The notes under the pieces: generated by a model
The model's database searches: none
What the model was told of the DNA's origin: nothing
What the model saw: only the letters and a program-made list of their open reading frames with translations
Shown: piece by piece, positions 38,010 through 48,923 of the stretch
Layout of the letters: the number at the start of each line of letters is the position of its first letter
Numbering within the stretch: position 1 is the stretch's first letter
Position numbers and translations under genes: made by a program
NCBI RefSeq assembly: GCF_000003855.2
Contig: NW_003101676.1
Span: 1,915,287-1,979,286 of the forward strand
Direction: 5' to 3'
DNA length: 64,000 nucleotides
Source of the DNA: Blastomyces gilchristii SLH14081
Lineage: Eukaryota; Ascomycota; Eurotiomycetes; Onygenales; Ajellomycetaceae

Positions 38010-39030
38010 GTGCTAAGACTGACTCAATCTCACTCTCTGAGAAAAACTTCACATCATCTTCTAGAGTATGTACATCTCTATCTCAGCAGAAATCTGAGAT
38101 TTCTGAACTCACTGTATATTTTGATATAAGCTCTTCAATCACTCTGCTATCACTGCAGCCTCTACACATCTACATCTATTATGAAGATAGAGAGATTAAG
38201 ATCAGAGATTCTTTAAATTATAAGAGAAATATATTGTCTGAATTTCACAGCTTCATCTGTATTCTTGAACAGAAATTCTGCCTTAATTCAAGCCAGTTTA
38301 ATACTCATGAGATATAAGTAATATACACTGTCAACCTTCTTAAAGACATCTCTGTAACTACTTGAGTTATCAAGAAGAGAAAGCTTGAGTGTACTAATAC
38401 TGTTATAACTTAAGAAGAATTCAAAGACTTTCTACTAAATTAAATTAAAGATTATTATAATAACAGCATTACAGCAGTACAGCAGTTCAACTCATTATAT
38501 TAATAAAATGATAAGAATTCTTCTGATTTCAATGTAAGATTTAAAGAATATTAAGAGAAATTAACTGATGATTTGAATCAATTAAAGATACAGCTTTATC
38601 TCACAAAACTGACTCATAAGATACAGATAATAATATCATAGTATCAGAGTTCATTAATTAATTACACTGAGTTTATTAACTTGACTTTCTGAATCTATTT
38701 AAATAATCAATACTCTGAGAAAAGAATTAATAAGATCTCTTCTAAATAATTAATAATGAGATCTAAACAGCACTGTGACAGCTCTAGTGTGAAAAAAGTA
38801 AAGAAGAATTTTAAGTATTCTAATTCTTCACTTACTGTGAAGAAATATTAAAAAAGATTTGATAAAGATCTTCATTTTAACTGCAGAGCTGATGATTACT
38901 ATACTAGTAATTATAAGAAGTTGAAGAAGAGAAGAAACTGAGAAGATATCTTCTCAAAGTTAACTTCTCTTCTGATAAATGTATTCACAGAAGATAAAGA
39001 AGAGAAAGAAATAAAGAATTAATAATTCTC
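38010..39030 (+). pseudogene. Gypsy-D gag
   Basis: Reads with stops as a capsid-like gag: FHSFICILEQKFCLNSSQFNTHE, VIYTVNLLKD, then RFKEY-EKLTDDLNQLK near 38530-38590. A zinc knuckle is near 38877-38935 as CRADDYYTSNY, where the His and last Cys have become Tyr and the first Cys pair is incomplete, as C-to-T and G-to-A changes produce. The exact start was not fixed. Confidence 0.72.
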
Positions 39031-42000
39031 ATATCTTTAAGTTCATTTTGTGATTACAATGTATACTCTGAATGAGAAGATATTAGTGAGATATCTACTT
39101 AACTCTGAGATAAATACTAACTTCATATTCTATTCCTTTTCTTTAATAAAGAATTGAAAGAAGCTAGATCTATTAAATCATATAAAATTTACTGATGAAA
39201 CAAAGTATTATTATTTTAATATAATTTAAGTAAAGTGTGTGATCACAGACTCAGAAGAAATCTTCAAGAAGAGTAGTCTGCTTCTTCACACTGTTAATAT
39301 TATAGATAAGAATGTTATTCTAGATCTTTTATAATTGAGAGAAAATAATTCTCTTCTTAACTGAGTCACTCAGATGTGATAGTATTATCTCACTAATAAA
39401 GAGACAGTGATAGAGAAATCTGAAGAGTTTCATCAGAAGAATCTTGAGAAAAAGATAGAGTCAATATACTATATAGCAGAAGACTGAGACTTGAGAATAG
39501 ATGAAGAAGTCATCACTCTCACTGCAAGACTAGCAGCAGTATCTGTTATTAAAGACAGATATATACAACATCTCTTTATAGATTATAAGAATGTCTTTTC
39601 AGAAAGAGAAGCAGTGAAGTTTTCTGATATCAAGATATAATATAAGATTCATCTTGAAGATGATATAATAACACTGTACAGATCTCTTTATAACTTATCT
39701 GTAAAGAAATTGATTGTTCTACATAAATATCTTGAGAAAGCACAATCAAAGAACTGAATACACTTATCAAAGAGTCTGACAGAGATATCTATACTCTTTG
39801 TACTTAAGAAGAATAATAGACTACATCTATGTGTAGACTACAGAGGTCTTAATAAGATAACAGTTAAGAATCACTATTTATTATTATTAATTAATAAGAT
39901 GATTAATTGATTATCTGAAGTAAAGATATTCTCAAAGATTGATATACAGAATATCTATTATAGAATCAGAGTTAATAAAGACAACATTTAAAAAATAGCT
40001 TTTAATATCAAGTATGACAATTTTAAATATCTTGTTTTATCTTTTAATCTTTGTAACACTTCAGTCATCTTTCAAACCTATATAAATAAGATGCTGTGAG
40101 GCCTTGTCAATGTCTTCTGTATAGTATACTTAGACAACATTCTAATCTTCTTAAAAATAGAGAAAGAACATGATACTTATGTTTGAAAAGTGTTGAGTTG
40201 CTTGAGACAGTATCAAATCTATACAAACACTGAAAAATGCTCATTCTATATACAGAAGATTGATTTCTTAGATTATATTATTGAGATGAACAGCATTTCA
40301 ATGAATAGAAGCTGAGTCTTTACTATCAAGAACTGGCCAGTGCTGCAGATGTACTGTGAGATACAGATATTTCTAGAATTTATAAATTTCTACAGATAAT
40401 TCATCTATACATATTCACAGATTACTACTTCTCTTACAGATATATTAAAGAGAAGTGTGAAAGACAGAAAGATAAGACTGTTTATTCTCACTCAAGATAT
40501 CATGCAGGCATTTATAGAATTGAAACAAGCTTTTACAGATGTTACAATACTGAATCACTTTAATTCTGATTTATTCAGTCAGTGTGAGACTGATGCATTC
40601 AGAACTGAAGTCTGTGAAATCTTTTCACAGTTGACACTAGAGGTCTTTCAATGTTGAAAGAATCAGAGAATAATAATCTCTGAGAATATAGATAATGAAA
40701 TATCTGTAAGAGAAGGCTTTTGTATGAAGTCTATAAGACACTGTAAATGAAGATCAGTGATCTTCTTCTTCAAGAAGTTATCACTCATACAGAGAAGATA
40801 TAATACTCATGATCAAGAGATATTAATAATTATTGAATTCTTTAAGATCTGGTGACATTATTTTCAGAGTAGTAAATACTCAGTGTAAGTTCTCACTAAT
40901 TATACAAATCTGCATTACTTCTTGACAACAAAGAGCTTGATACAATATCAAGCCAGGGGAGCAGAGCTGCTTTCAGAGTATGATTTCTATATTCAATACT
41001 GTTCAGATCAGCTTAACTCTGCTGACACACTGTCTAGACAGTCTGATTATAATATTATTAATATAAAGAAGAATTCTATAAAAGAATCTCTGTCATCACT
41101 GTAGAAGAAGCTGGCTGCAGAGAATTGAGATTCTCTGAAGCTCAGAAATAACATCAGTAAGATAGCTATGTGACTCAGTATAGAAGATGAAAGAAAATCT
41201 GAGTCTCTGCAGAGAACTGACACTGAAGATCATAAGCATCTCATATTATATCTTACTATTATTAAACTAATAAAGAATGAAATGATCTACACTCTTTCAA
41301 TCTGACTACTTTTGAAATTCATTGATAAGTTATAAAAGAGAGATGTCTCTACTGCAGCTTGAATTTAGAAGTTGAAGAAGAAAGAATCTGATTTGAACTT
41401 GAAAGAGAGAGACTCTAAGCAGAGCAGTGCTGCTAAGAAATCAAGTCACTGATAACTAGAAGAATGTGAACTTCTACTACTGAATAGTTCAGTCTTCATC
41501 TCTCATAGCAGAGCAGTGCATCAGAAGTTATTAAGAATTCATTATAATAATTCTCATACAGAACACTTCAGGTTAGAGAAGACTGAGAAGCTTCTAAAAT
41601 ATAAATATATTTGAGACAAGCTCTGAGCAGATGTCAAAGAGTATGTTGAGACTTGTAGTGTCTATCAAAGAATAAAGATTCTATGATATAAGTAATACAG
41701 TGAGTTGATGTCACTGTCTGTTTCAAAGAGTCTATAATAGAATCTATCAATGAATTTCATAGTTGACCTGCTGAAGTCAACAAGAGTCAAAGAATATGAC
41801 TCAATTCTGATCATTATTGACTGCTTTACAAAGATGACTAAATATATTTCTACTTATTAAAAGATTAAAGCCTCTGAATTGACTGACCTGTTTTTAAATA
41901 TCATCATTCATAATCATGATGCTCTGAGATTATTGATAATAGATTGAGAATCTCTCTTCATCAGTAAATACTGATCAGCTTTTTACTATCATTTTATAAT

Positions 42001-42840
42001 AAAATGTCTTCTCAGCACTGTATTTCATCTGCAGATAGATGATCAGACTGAACATCAGAATCAGATATTAAAACAGCATCTTCAAGTGTTCTATTTATAT
42101 TATTAGAATAATTAACTTAAATATCTTCTAATCACTGAATTTATATATAATAATACAAAGAATGTAATCTTAAAAGTATCTTCTTTCTATGCTTGTTATG
42201 AATATAATTCTTCATTATTCAGTGACATCACAGATGATGTTTCAAAGAGAGAAATAGATAGTCAGAATATTAAACAGGTACAGAGAACAGAGTATCTCTC
42301 AGTACTAGAAGTAAAAGTAAGATTGAAACTTTTGAATAAAATTTATAAGAAGATGATGAAAAGTATTCACTATGCTTAGAAGTAGTAGATAGAATACTAT
42401 AATTGAAAACATCTTTCAATGAAGTTCTTGATAGAGAATCAAGTACTACTTTCAGTGAAGAATATCAAGATAATAAAACTGTGTAAGAAGCTCAGTGAGT
42501 AGTAACTAGAATCTTTTCTAATAATAAGAGTAATGAGTAAGCAGACATATGAGTTGAAATTACTCTTAGAATTGAAATCAATTCATTCTATTTTTCACAT
42601 TTTCTATTTGAAGCTCTATAAGTAATACTCTGAGACAGAACTGTCTTGACTGAATAATATTAAGATTGAGAGTGATACTGAATATCTTATAAAGAAAATA
42701 TTGAATAAGTAAACATATTATAATAAGCTTTAATATCTTGTTAAATAAAAAGATTATTCATTATCAGAGAATTCATGAGAATCACTTGAGTATTTGAAAA
42801 ATGCTGAGAAAGAGATTGCAAGCTATGAGACAGCTAGTAA
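39031..42840 (+). pseudogene. Gypsy-D pol (protease, RT, RNase H, integrase, chromodomain)
   Basis: Protease near 39080-39150 (LLNSEINTNFI for the D-S/T-G site). RT from about 39560: RLHLCVDYRGLNKI at 39825, FSKIDIQNIYYRI, then VYLDNILIF at 40120 where YLDD has become YLDN. RNase H ends with LNSADTLSRQSDY (41010-41050). Integrase: HHCC end near 41520-41660 (TCSVYQRIK), the core with DCFTK near 41818 and a DDQTEHQNQ segment near 42045. A chromodomain (ILNK...YLVK-KDYSLSENSWESLEYLKNAEKEI) lies at about 42676-42835. Many stops; inactive. Confidence 0.88.
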
Positions 42841-44668
42841 AGATCATTCTATTTCACATCAGAGATATTGAACAAGAAATATCACTTAAGACTTCTTATT
42901 TTTCTTAAAGAGTTTTTAGAGATAATCTTGTAATAATAAGCTGATATCTTGTGAACTTTATAGCACTCTTCTTCTATTTTTTCTCTCAAAGAATTTTTAG
43001 AAGTTTAATAAGACTACACAAGTGTAAAATTCCTGAAGTGATTAATAAGAAAAGAAAGAAATATTTAAAATTAATAAAGATTAATATTATTAATCTGTGA
43101 GTCACTGCTATTCTAATAGAGCTGCAGCTCACTGAAAAAGTAAAAAGAAAAATCAGAGTCTACTTATTAATAATTATATCTTTATCAAACTCATTCTTCA
43201 CTGTTAAAGTCTTTGATATCAGTATCTTTATCTGCTGAGAAGTTAGCACTGCAGCATTATAGAGAAGCATGCTGCAGAAGAGTATAAGAGATACTTGAAG
43301 TATTAACTTATCAATTTACAAAGTACCTCAGTCATCTGCTTTAATTGAAGTGAGATTCTCTTCAATCAGTAATTAATCTCTGTGATACTTTCAACAGTGA
43401 TGTCAGCTGATCTCTTCTTAAGATCAGTCATTCTGAGATGTTTTTTCATCTCAGAGATTCATATCTTTATCTTCTTTTATAGATGAGTAAGAGAGACCTC
43501 TTCAGTCTTAATAGAATTCATCAATACTTAAAGCTCTGAGACTCTTACTCTGTACTACTTAGGCATCTGAGATTCTTGTCAGAACTGATATAACATCTTC
43601 TTATAGAGTAGATAATGCTTACAGAGAGATAGAAGTTATTATTACAGATACAATGAAAATAATAGAAGTAAGAGAAGAGATAGATGTATAAACTTCTCTC
43701 TTTCTTCAGCTGCTTAGCACAGTGTAAATAAGTGATGATATCAGTCAGAGACTGTATCAGAGTCTTCTCACAGAGAGAAGATAAAGAAACTGTGAGATTC
43801 TGCAGACTCAACTCAGCAGTATTCTGAGCAGGGCTCAGATATGCTATAGAAGAGAAACTAAGAATTGAGCTTCTCAGAGTCACTATCTCTGCAATCAAGC
43901 TCTTCTCAGAGTTCTCTCTGAATGATCACACAGGGTTATATGTCACTGTGTTGATTGAGAGAGATGGCAGTGTCACAATGACAGTAAGAGAGGCAGAGAA
44001 CAGATCAGACACAGATGAATCAATTAGCAGAAGAGATGATATCTCACTGCAAGGCACAGCTACTATCACTGCAGCTGTAAGAGATGTAGAAGAAGAAGAA
44101 GATGTGGTAATAAGAGTGATACTTCTGCAGCTCATTGACATCAATGACTTCATCTTCAACCTAGCTTTTTTAATAGTCACAGAGGCCGCAGCTGCATCAT
44201 GAAGACATTTATTACTCACTAGAAAACATCAGAATAAGCCTCTTATTATCTCTCAAGAATAATGCTCTCATACACTCACTATTGCAGATGAGACAGAGAG
44301 AAGAAAAATGTTTCACAGAGAGAAAAGAGATCTTTTTAAAAAATCCTGCTACTACTGTTAGCTTTGTCTCTAAAATACACTACTTTTGCAGAGAATTTTA
44401 TACATAGAACAGAAGATGATGAAAGATCTGTAAGTCACTTATTAACTATGTTTTTCATATTTTAAATCAATATATAAGAAACTCACTTATCACATGTTTA
44501 ATTGAGACAGAGATGAGAAAGAAAGATCTACACAGTTAGCAGAAAAACTCATCTATTTCTTTGTATCACATGCAGTATATATGCTTAAATCAGTGATATC
44601 ATACTATATAATATATATTCTATCAGTAATCTAAGAGTATCAGACTATGCTCTTAAAGAAGAGAGTAT
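42841..44668. other. Gypsy-D region between pol and 3' LTR
   Basis: 1.8 kb, unusually long for a gypsy spacer. The first half is mutated with no readable gene; the second half holds antisense frames at 43545-43898 and 43926-44219, plus an opposite frame at 43948-44202 over the same bases. A purine tract (AAAGAAGAGAG, 44655-44665) lies just before the 3' LTR. Confidence 0.55.
43545..44219 (-). CDS. antisense serine/threonine-rich ORFs inside Gypsy-D, unknown
   Basis: Two minus-strand frames, 97 codons (44219-43926) and 117 codons (43898-43545), separated by 27 bases. The first is rich in Ser/Thr (ITLITTSSSSSTSLTAAVIVAV), the second hydrophobic with SLSSLCEKTLIQSL. The alternative plus-strand frame 43948-44202 is acidic (VRDVEEEEDVVI) and ends in FNLAFLIVTEAAAAS, so the true coding strand is uncertain. 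Parallel position to the antisense frame of Gypsy-A. No family recognised. Confidence 0.25.
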
Positions 44669-45212
44669 TATTATATCTCTGACTGTGTCAAGATCTCACT
44701 GCAGTTCTACACAGCTTATTACTTTTATACAGATAATTTCATTCATTCTGCAGGCTGTTCAAACTGGTTTTCAATCACTCTATAACATTATTCAGATATA
44801 TTATAGAAAGATCTGATTAATGAATATGAGAATCTCACTTCTATACAAGATCAGCAGATTACACTTTTATAGTAGTAAGATACTGCTGAGATATCACTCT
44901 AGCTATTCTTACTTATGAAATGAGAGAAGAGTATTCACTCATTGTCTATATAGAATAGCTAGATACTGGCTTCTCATCAAAGAAGTCAGTGATTTGTTTT
45001 TTCTTTAACTGAAATATATACAAGAGTTACTGCATTTCTCATACAATCTTCTTAGTATACTAAGTATCATATCTGTGATATTCTCACAATAACTCTGTAG
45101 TCTATGAGGTTGCTATTCAAGCAAGATAGTCAAGCTCACTTATACGGCTTCTCAACAACTACCTCTATGTGACGCCGCTGACTAGTCACCGCTGCGGTTC
45201 CGCCACGTTACA
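44669..45212 (+). repeat. Gypsy-D 3' LTR
   Basis: 544 bp. Inner (left) end mutated; outer right end (45170-45212) keeps CpG (GACGCCGCTGACTAG, CGCTGCGGTTCCGCCACG). The exact left boundary could shift by about 3 bases because it is mutated (TATTAT for TGTCAC). Confidence 0.9.
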
Positions 45213-45672
45213 GAGACTAAGATGAAGAGAGAAAGAGAGAAGAAGAGTATTACTATAAATAAGTGATAACAGAAGAAGATTAAGAGAGTGTTGAAGTGAG
45301 AGATAAAGAAGTCAAAACTGGTAAGTTTTTTATTTATTGAAAGATAATGATTTTTGATAATACTTCTATTCTCTAATTGATTAGCAGAAGCTGATAGAGA
45401 AGAAGAGAATTGAGGCCTTGTTCAGGTCTTGAATACACTTCATAATTCAGAACATTGAGAAGACAGCTCTGCTCTCTGAGCATATCAATCTGCTTATCAC
45501 TGAAGTGAAACCTGAGACAGTAGATCAGGAAATGCAGGATTTTGAGATGCAGGTTGACCTGGCTGAGAGAAAGCAGCATAAACCCTTCTCTAAGAAGACA
45601 GTGAAGAGAGATTTTGAGATGATTATCATCTCAAATGAGAAGAAGAAGAAGGAGAAGAAGAATGAGAAGTGA
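45213..45672 (+). pseudogene. unknown gene of the TIR element, continuation with an intron
   Basis: After the GAGAC duplication, a basic stretch (KMKREKERRR) leads to an intron at 45321-45384 (GTAAGT...TTAG, 64 bp). The following exon 45385-45672 reads QKLIEKKRIEALFRS, one TGA, IHFIIQNIEKTALLSEHINL, then a charged, lysine-rich end (SNEKKKKEKKNEK) and TGA. An alternative antisense frame at 45579-45373 is a shadow. The general look, helical and basic, recalls C-terminal tails of fungal transposases, but no catalytic motif is seen. Confidence 0.45.
45321..45384 (+). other. intron in the TIR-element gene
   Basis: GTAAGT donor, CTAAT branch-like box and TTAG acceptor in 64 bp. The core at 45342-45364 is repeated exactly at 46605-46627 inside another intron-like stretch (46590-46644, with TACTAAC at 46624). 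Confidence 0.55.
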
Positions 45673-48600
45673 ATTATAAAGAATGATAAGATGAATGAGA
45701 AAGAGAAGAAAGATAATGAGTAGAAAAAGTTTTTTTCTTTTTATATTAGTTAGTTATAAGTTCACAATTATTAGTAATTGAAATTAATTTTGAGTTTTTA
45801 AAAATTATTGTACAAGTTGTAATCAAGTCAGGAATAATATATATATATATATATATTTAACTATTATGATTCACAAATCACTTATAATGTATAAGTATCA
45901 ACATTTTTTCAATATTGATATTTATAATATTAATATATTTTTAATGATATTATCTGATAATGCATTTTAATAACACTCTCTTTCACAATATTAATATATT
46001 TCAAGAAATATGATAGAGATTAATTAAGATTATTTATTTACTTTTATACATTGATGATATTCAATCTGAGTTAGTACTAAAATTATAACTAAGCTAAGAA
46101 ACAAGATTATTTTCTCTTATATTAATTCTTCTTACACTCATCAGTGATCAGTTATTGAAAATAAATTATTATCTTTCTCAAATTATTATCATATCTTCTG
46201 AATTCACTTCTTTCACTTCTTTTACTTCTATTGAAGATTCATAAACTCTTCAAGAAATCACTGTGAATTATAAAGTCTATATTATTTACAATTCAACACA
46301 GAATACTCTCTTTCAATTATAATAAATAATTACTTCATTCTTCACATCTGATTTCAGGCTATAAAATTTATGAAAAACTCAACATAAACACTGAGATGAA
46401 CTATGAAATAATTATCAACAGATTGTATTATAGATTACTGAAGAGTTATCTCTCTGCTAGAATCACTATAACTTCATTTAGAAATATTCATTATAAACTG
46501 ATTATAACTCTGAAGAAATTTTCTGACATCTGAAGTCATCAGAATACAGACAATAAAAGAAAAATAATCAGAAAATTACTACTGAGCTGATAAGTTACTC
46601 TATCAGATAATGATTTTTGATAATACTAACTTTCTAATTTGAAGGAAATCATGTGAAAATGATCATATATCAGTACACTGATTTCACAACTGTCATCTGA
46701 TAACTTTCATGAATAATTACTTTATATATATATATCTCTGAATCTTTCTCTTCAATCAATTGAAAACTCTGAATTCTGAACACTTCTTCAAATGCTTAAT
46801 TTAAATCTTTATATTTCATATTGATTCTGTCTTCAGTTCAATCTTAAAACACACTACAAAGTTAATATGTAATATCTAGAATCAGAGTTGAAGAATCATT
46901 GAAGAGTGTCTCTCACAGTGAATGTATAAATCAGTATAAATAATCTTACATTTATAAGAGTTACATGTTATTACATTGATGAGAACTGAACTTATTAAGA
47001 GACATTAATTGAATTTGAATCATTGATCAGTAGTCATACTGAGAATTATATAACAGAGATATTAATAACTGTGATTAAAAATAACTATTGAGATAGTAGT
47101 CTCAGTCTTCTTATAATTACAACTGACAATACTGTGAATAACTATACTATGATGAAGAGCTTGAAGTAAAAATTAACTTTGCATTTCTAAAATAATAAAC
47201 AAGATCATATTCTCTGCATTGCTTATGTGATTTAACTTATAATACAAACACTGATAAAGAATCTTAATATTAAGACAAAGAATAATAAGATGACTGGTTC
47301 TTGAGATGAGAATAAGATGAAAGTAATTACTCAATTAACTTTTATATTCACTTTGTAAAAGATAATGTTTTTTAATAATACTTTTTAATATTACTTTTTA
47401 ATAACACTTTTTAATAATACTACTATTAATTTTGAATAGATTGACTAATAATTTAAATATCACAGATTTGAAGCATTATTAATATAATTTATACCTTCTC
47501 TAAACAATAATAATGATTTCATGATATTTAATAAATAAATAAATCAGTCACATCACTGAATATGATACAGAATATTAAAATATAATAAAGTTCAATATAT
47601 GAGATAACTGTTCAGACTCTTTGATTGTGTCAGATAATTAATTATTGAGTATAACACTCTGATTGAGAAAAGATTCAGATATTAAATTTTCTGATATGAA
47701 GTGAATTCAGTTAAAATATATGATTGATTTACTATTTCAGTTTTATAAGATAATAAAGACAGTCTCAATCACTTGTACATCAATACTGCAGTTAGTCTGA
47801 TGAGTATATAACAGTTTATTTACTTATCTTAAGAAGCAGTTAAATCACTTAAAAAGAAATTCAGTGTGAGATAATGCTATAGTGCAGGCTATTATTACTG
47901 TAAGAAATAAACTGATATATTACTACAGCAAAACTGAACAATCTTTTGCAGAGTATTATACTGTAGCAGCTCTACTAGATCTCTTGTATCAAGTTAATAT
48001 CTACGCTTCTCAAGATTGAATAGAGGAGAAATGAGACTCATATGTCAAATTAGTCTGAGACTACTATAATATCAACTATCAGAGATTTGAATCAGCAGAT
48101 GTTCAAGATGTGAAGACAGTGAAATATAATTCTCTAGTAATTAACAATCTTTGATAACACTTCATATTATATAGAACTATAATACTAACTTTGAAACAGA
48201 ACTTGTATACATTGATTATAACTGAAAATCAGACAAAACTATATACTTGTAAAACTGAATTTGATTACTATCTTTAAGATGATTCAATGAATTTAAACAT
48301 CAAATCAATTCTAGAGTTATAAAAAATTATTGAGAGTATATATTCAACTGTTACACTGATGACATATAATATTCTGACAATTTCATTAATAGAGGTGAGA
48401 ATGAAGTAAAAGTTTAACTCAAGTCAAGATATTTATCACTATTATCAGAGACAATTACAAGAAGAAACAATCAAGAAACTCATGATTGTAAAATATGAAA
48501 TTATCAGATAGTTTAATACCTCTGATCACAGTATATCAGAGAAGTGTAGTTTTCATAAGAAAGTGAAGAATAAACTTGTATAAGAATGTATTTACTTGTT

Positions 48601-48913
48601 TCATAAGTGTTATTAATAATCATTATCAAATTTTGATTATATAAGCAATCACTGAATGAACTGAATGAGACTGATTTTAATCTTCAGTCTCAGTCTTATT
48701 CTGATTTTGAAAGAATGATCATCTTTCACAGTTTATTCTGAGAAATTACTCTCATTTCACTGCTCTTGAATTAAATCTGGTCATTTTTCACATCATTTCT
48801 CTCAGAAATGATCCATTTTCAGATTTTTTTGAGACTTGGTTCTGGTGAGACTCACATCAAGAAATGTATGAGACCAGATCAAATGAAATCAAATGTGAAA
48901 TTCATGATCCTGC
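45673..48913 (+). other. mutated remainder of the TIR element, no product recognised
   Basis: 3.2 kb of AT-rich DNA. A second intron-like stretch at 46590-46644 and a third near 47355-47440 suggest that a multi-exon gene continues, but the exons are too mutated to read. Includes a (AT)n run at 45840-45857. The last 170 bases (48750-48913) are less mutated. Confidence 0.4.
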
Positions 48914-48923
48914 CGGCCAGTCT
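48914..48923 (-). repeat. right terminal inverted repeat of the TIR element
   Basis: CGGCCAGTCT on the plus strand; its complement pairs with 35276-35285 at 9 of 10 bases. Followed by the second ATCTGTATAT duplication. Confidence 0.65.

Larger units (their letters stand above)
37390..45212 (+). mobile_element. Gypsy-D: complete Ty3/gypsy chromovirus-type element
   Basis: 544-bp LTRs (37390-37933, 44669-45212) and a perfect target duplication GAGAC (37385-37389, 45213-45217). Internal order: gag with zinc knuckle, protease, RT, RNase H, integrase, chromodomain, then a 1.8-kb region with antisense frames. Different in LTR and protein from Gypsy-A, B and C. It is the innermost, hence youngest, layer of the nest at 24866-53110, yet it is strongly mutated internally. 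Confidence 0.93.
35276..48923. mobile_element. TIR-bounded DNA transposon-like element of unknown family, carrying Gypsy-D
   Basis: Ends are a short inverted repeat, AGACTGACCG (35276-35285) and AGACTGGCCG on the opposite strand (48914-48923), 9 of 10 matching. Flanks are an identical 10-bp duplication ATCTGTATAT (35266-35275, 48924-48933); removing the insert rejoins the RT reading of E2. Without Gypsy-D the element is about 5.8 kb. It has spliced-looking genes on both strands, divergent from a centre near 36440-37070. A 9-10-bp duplication is typical of Mutator-like elements, but no transposase motif was recognised, so the class is open. The interior is mutated but less so than the gypsy copies. 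Confidence 0.7.

Noticed and set aside
36201..47382. CRISPR-like spaced repeats
   Set aside because: The repeated motif is irregularly spaced by hundreds to thousands of bases, on both strands and mostly within introns; the DNA is eukaryotic.
35276..48923. Helitron as the class of the large insert
   Set aside because: It has inverted terminal repeats and a 10-bp target duplication, neither of which fits a Helitron.
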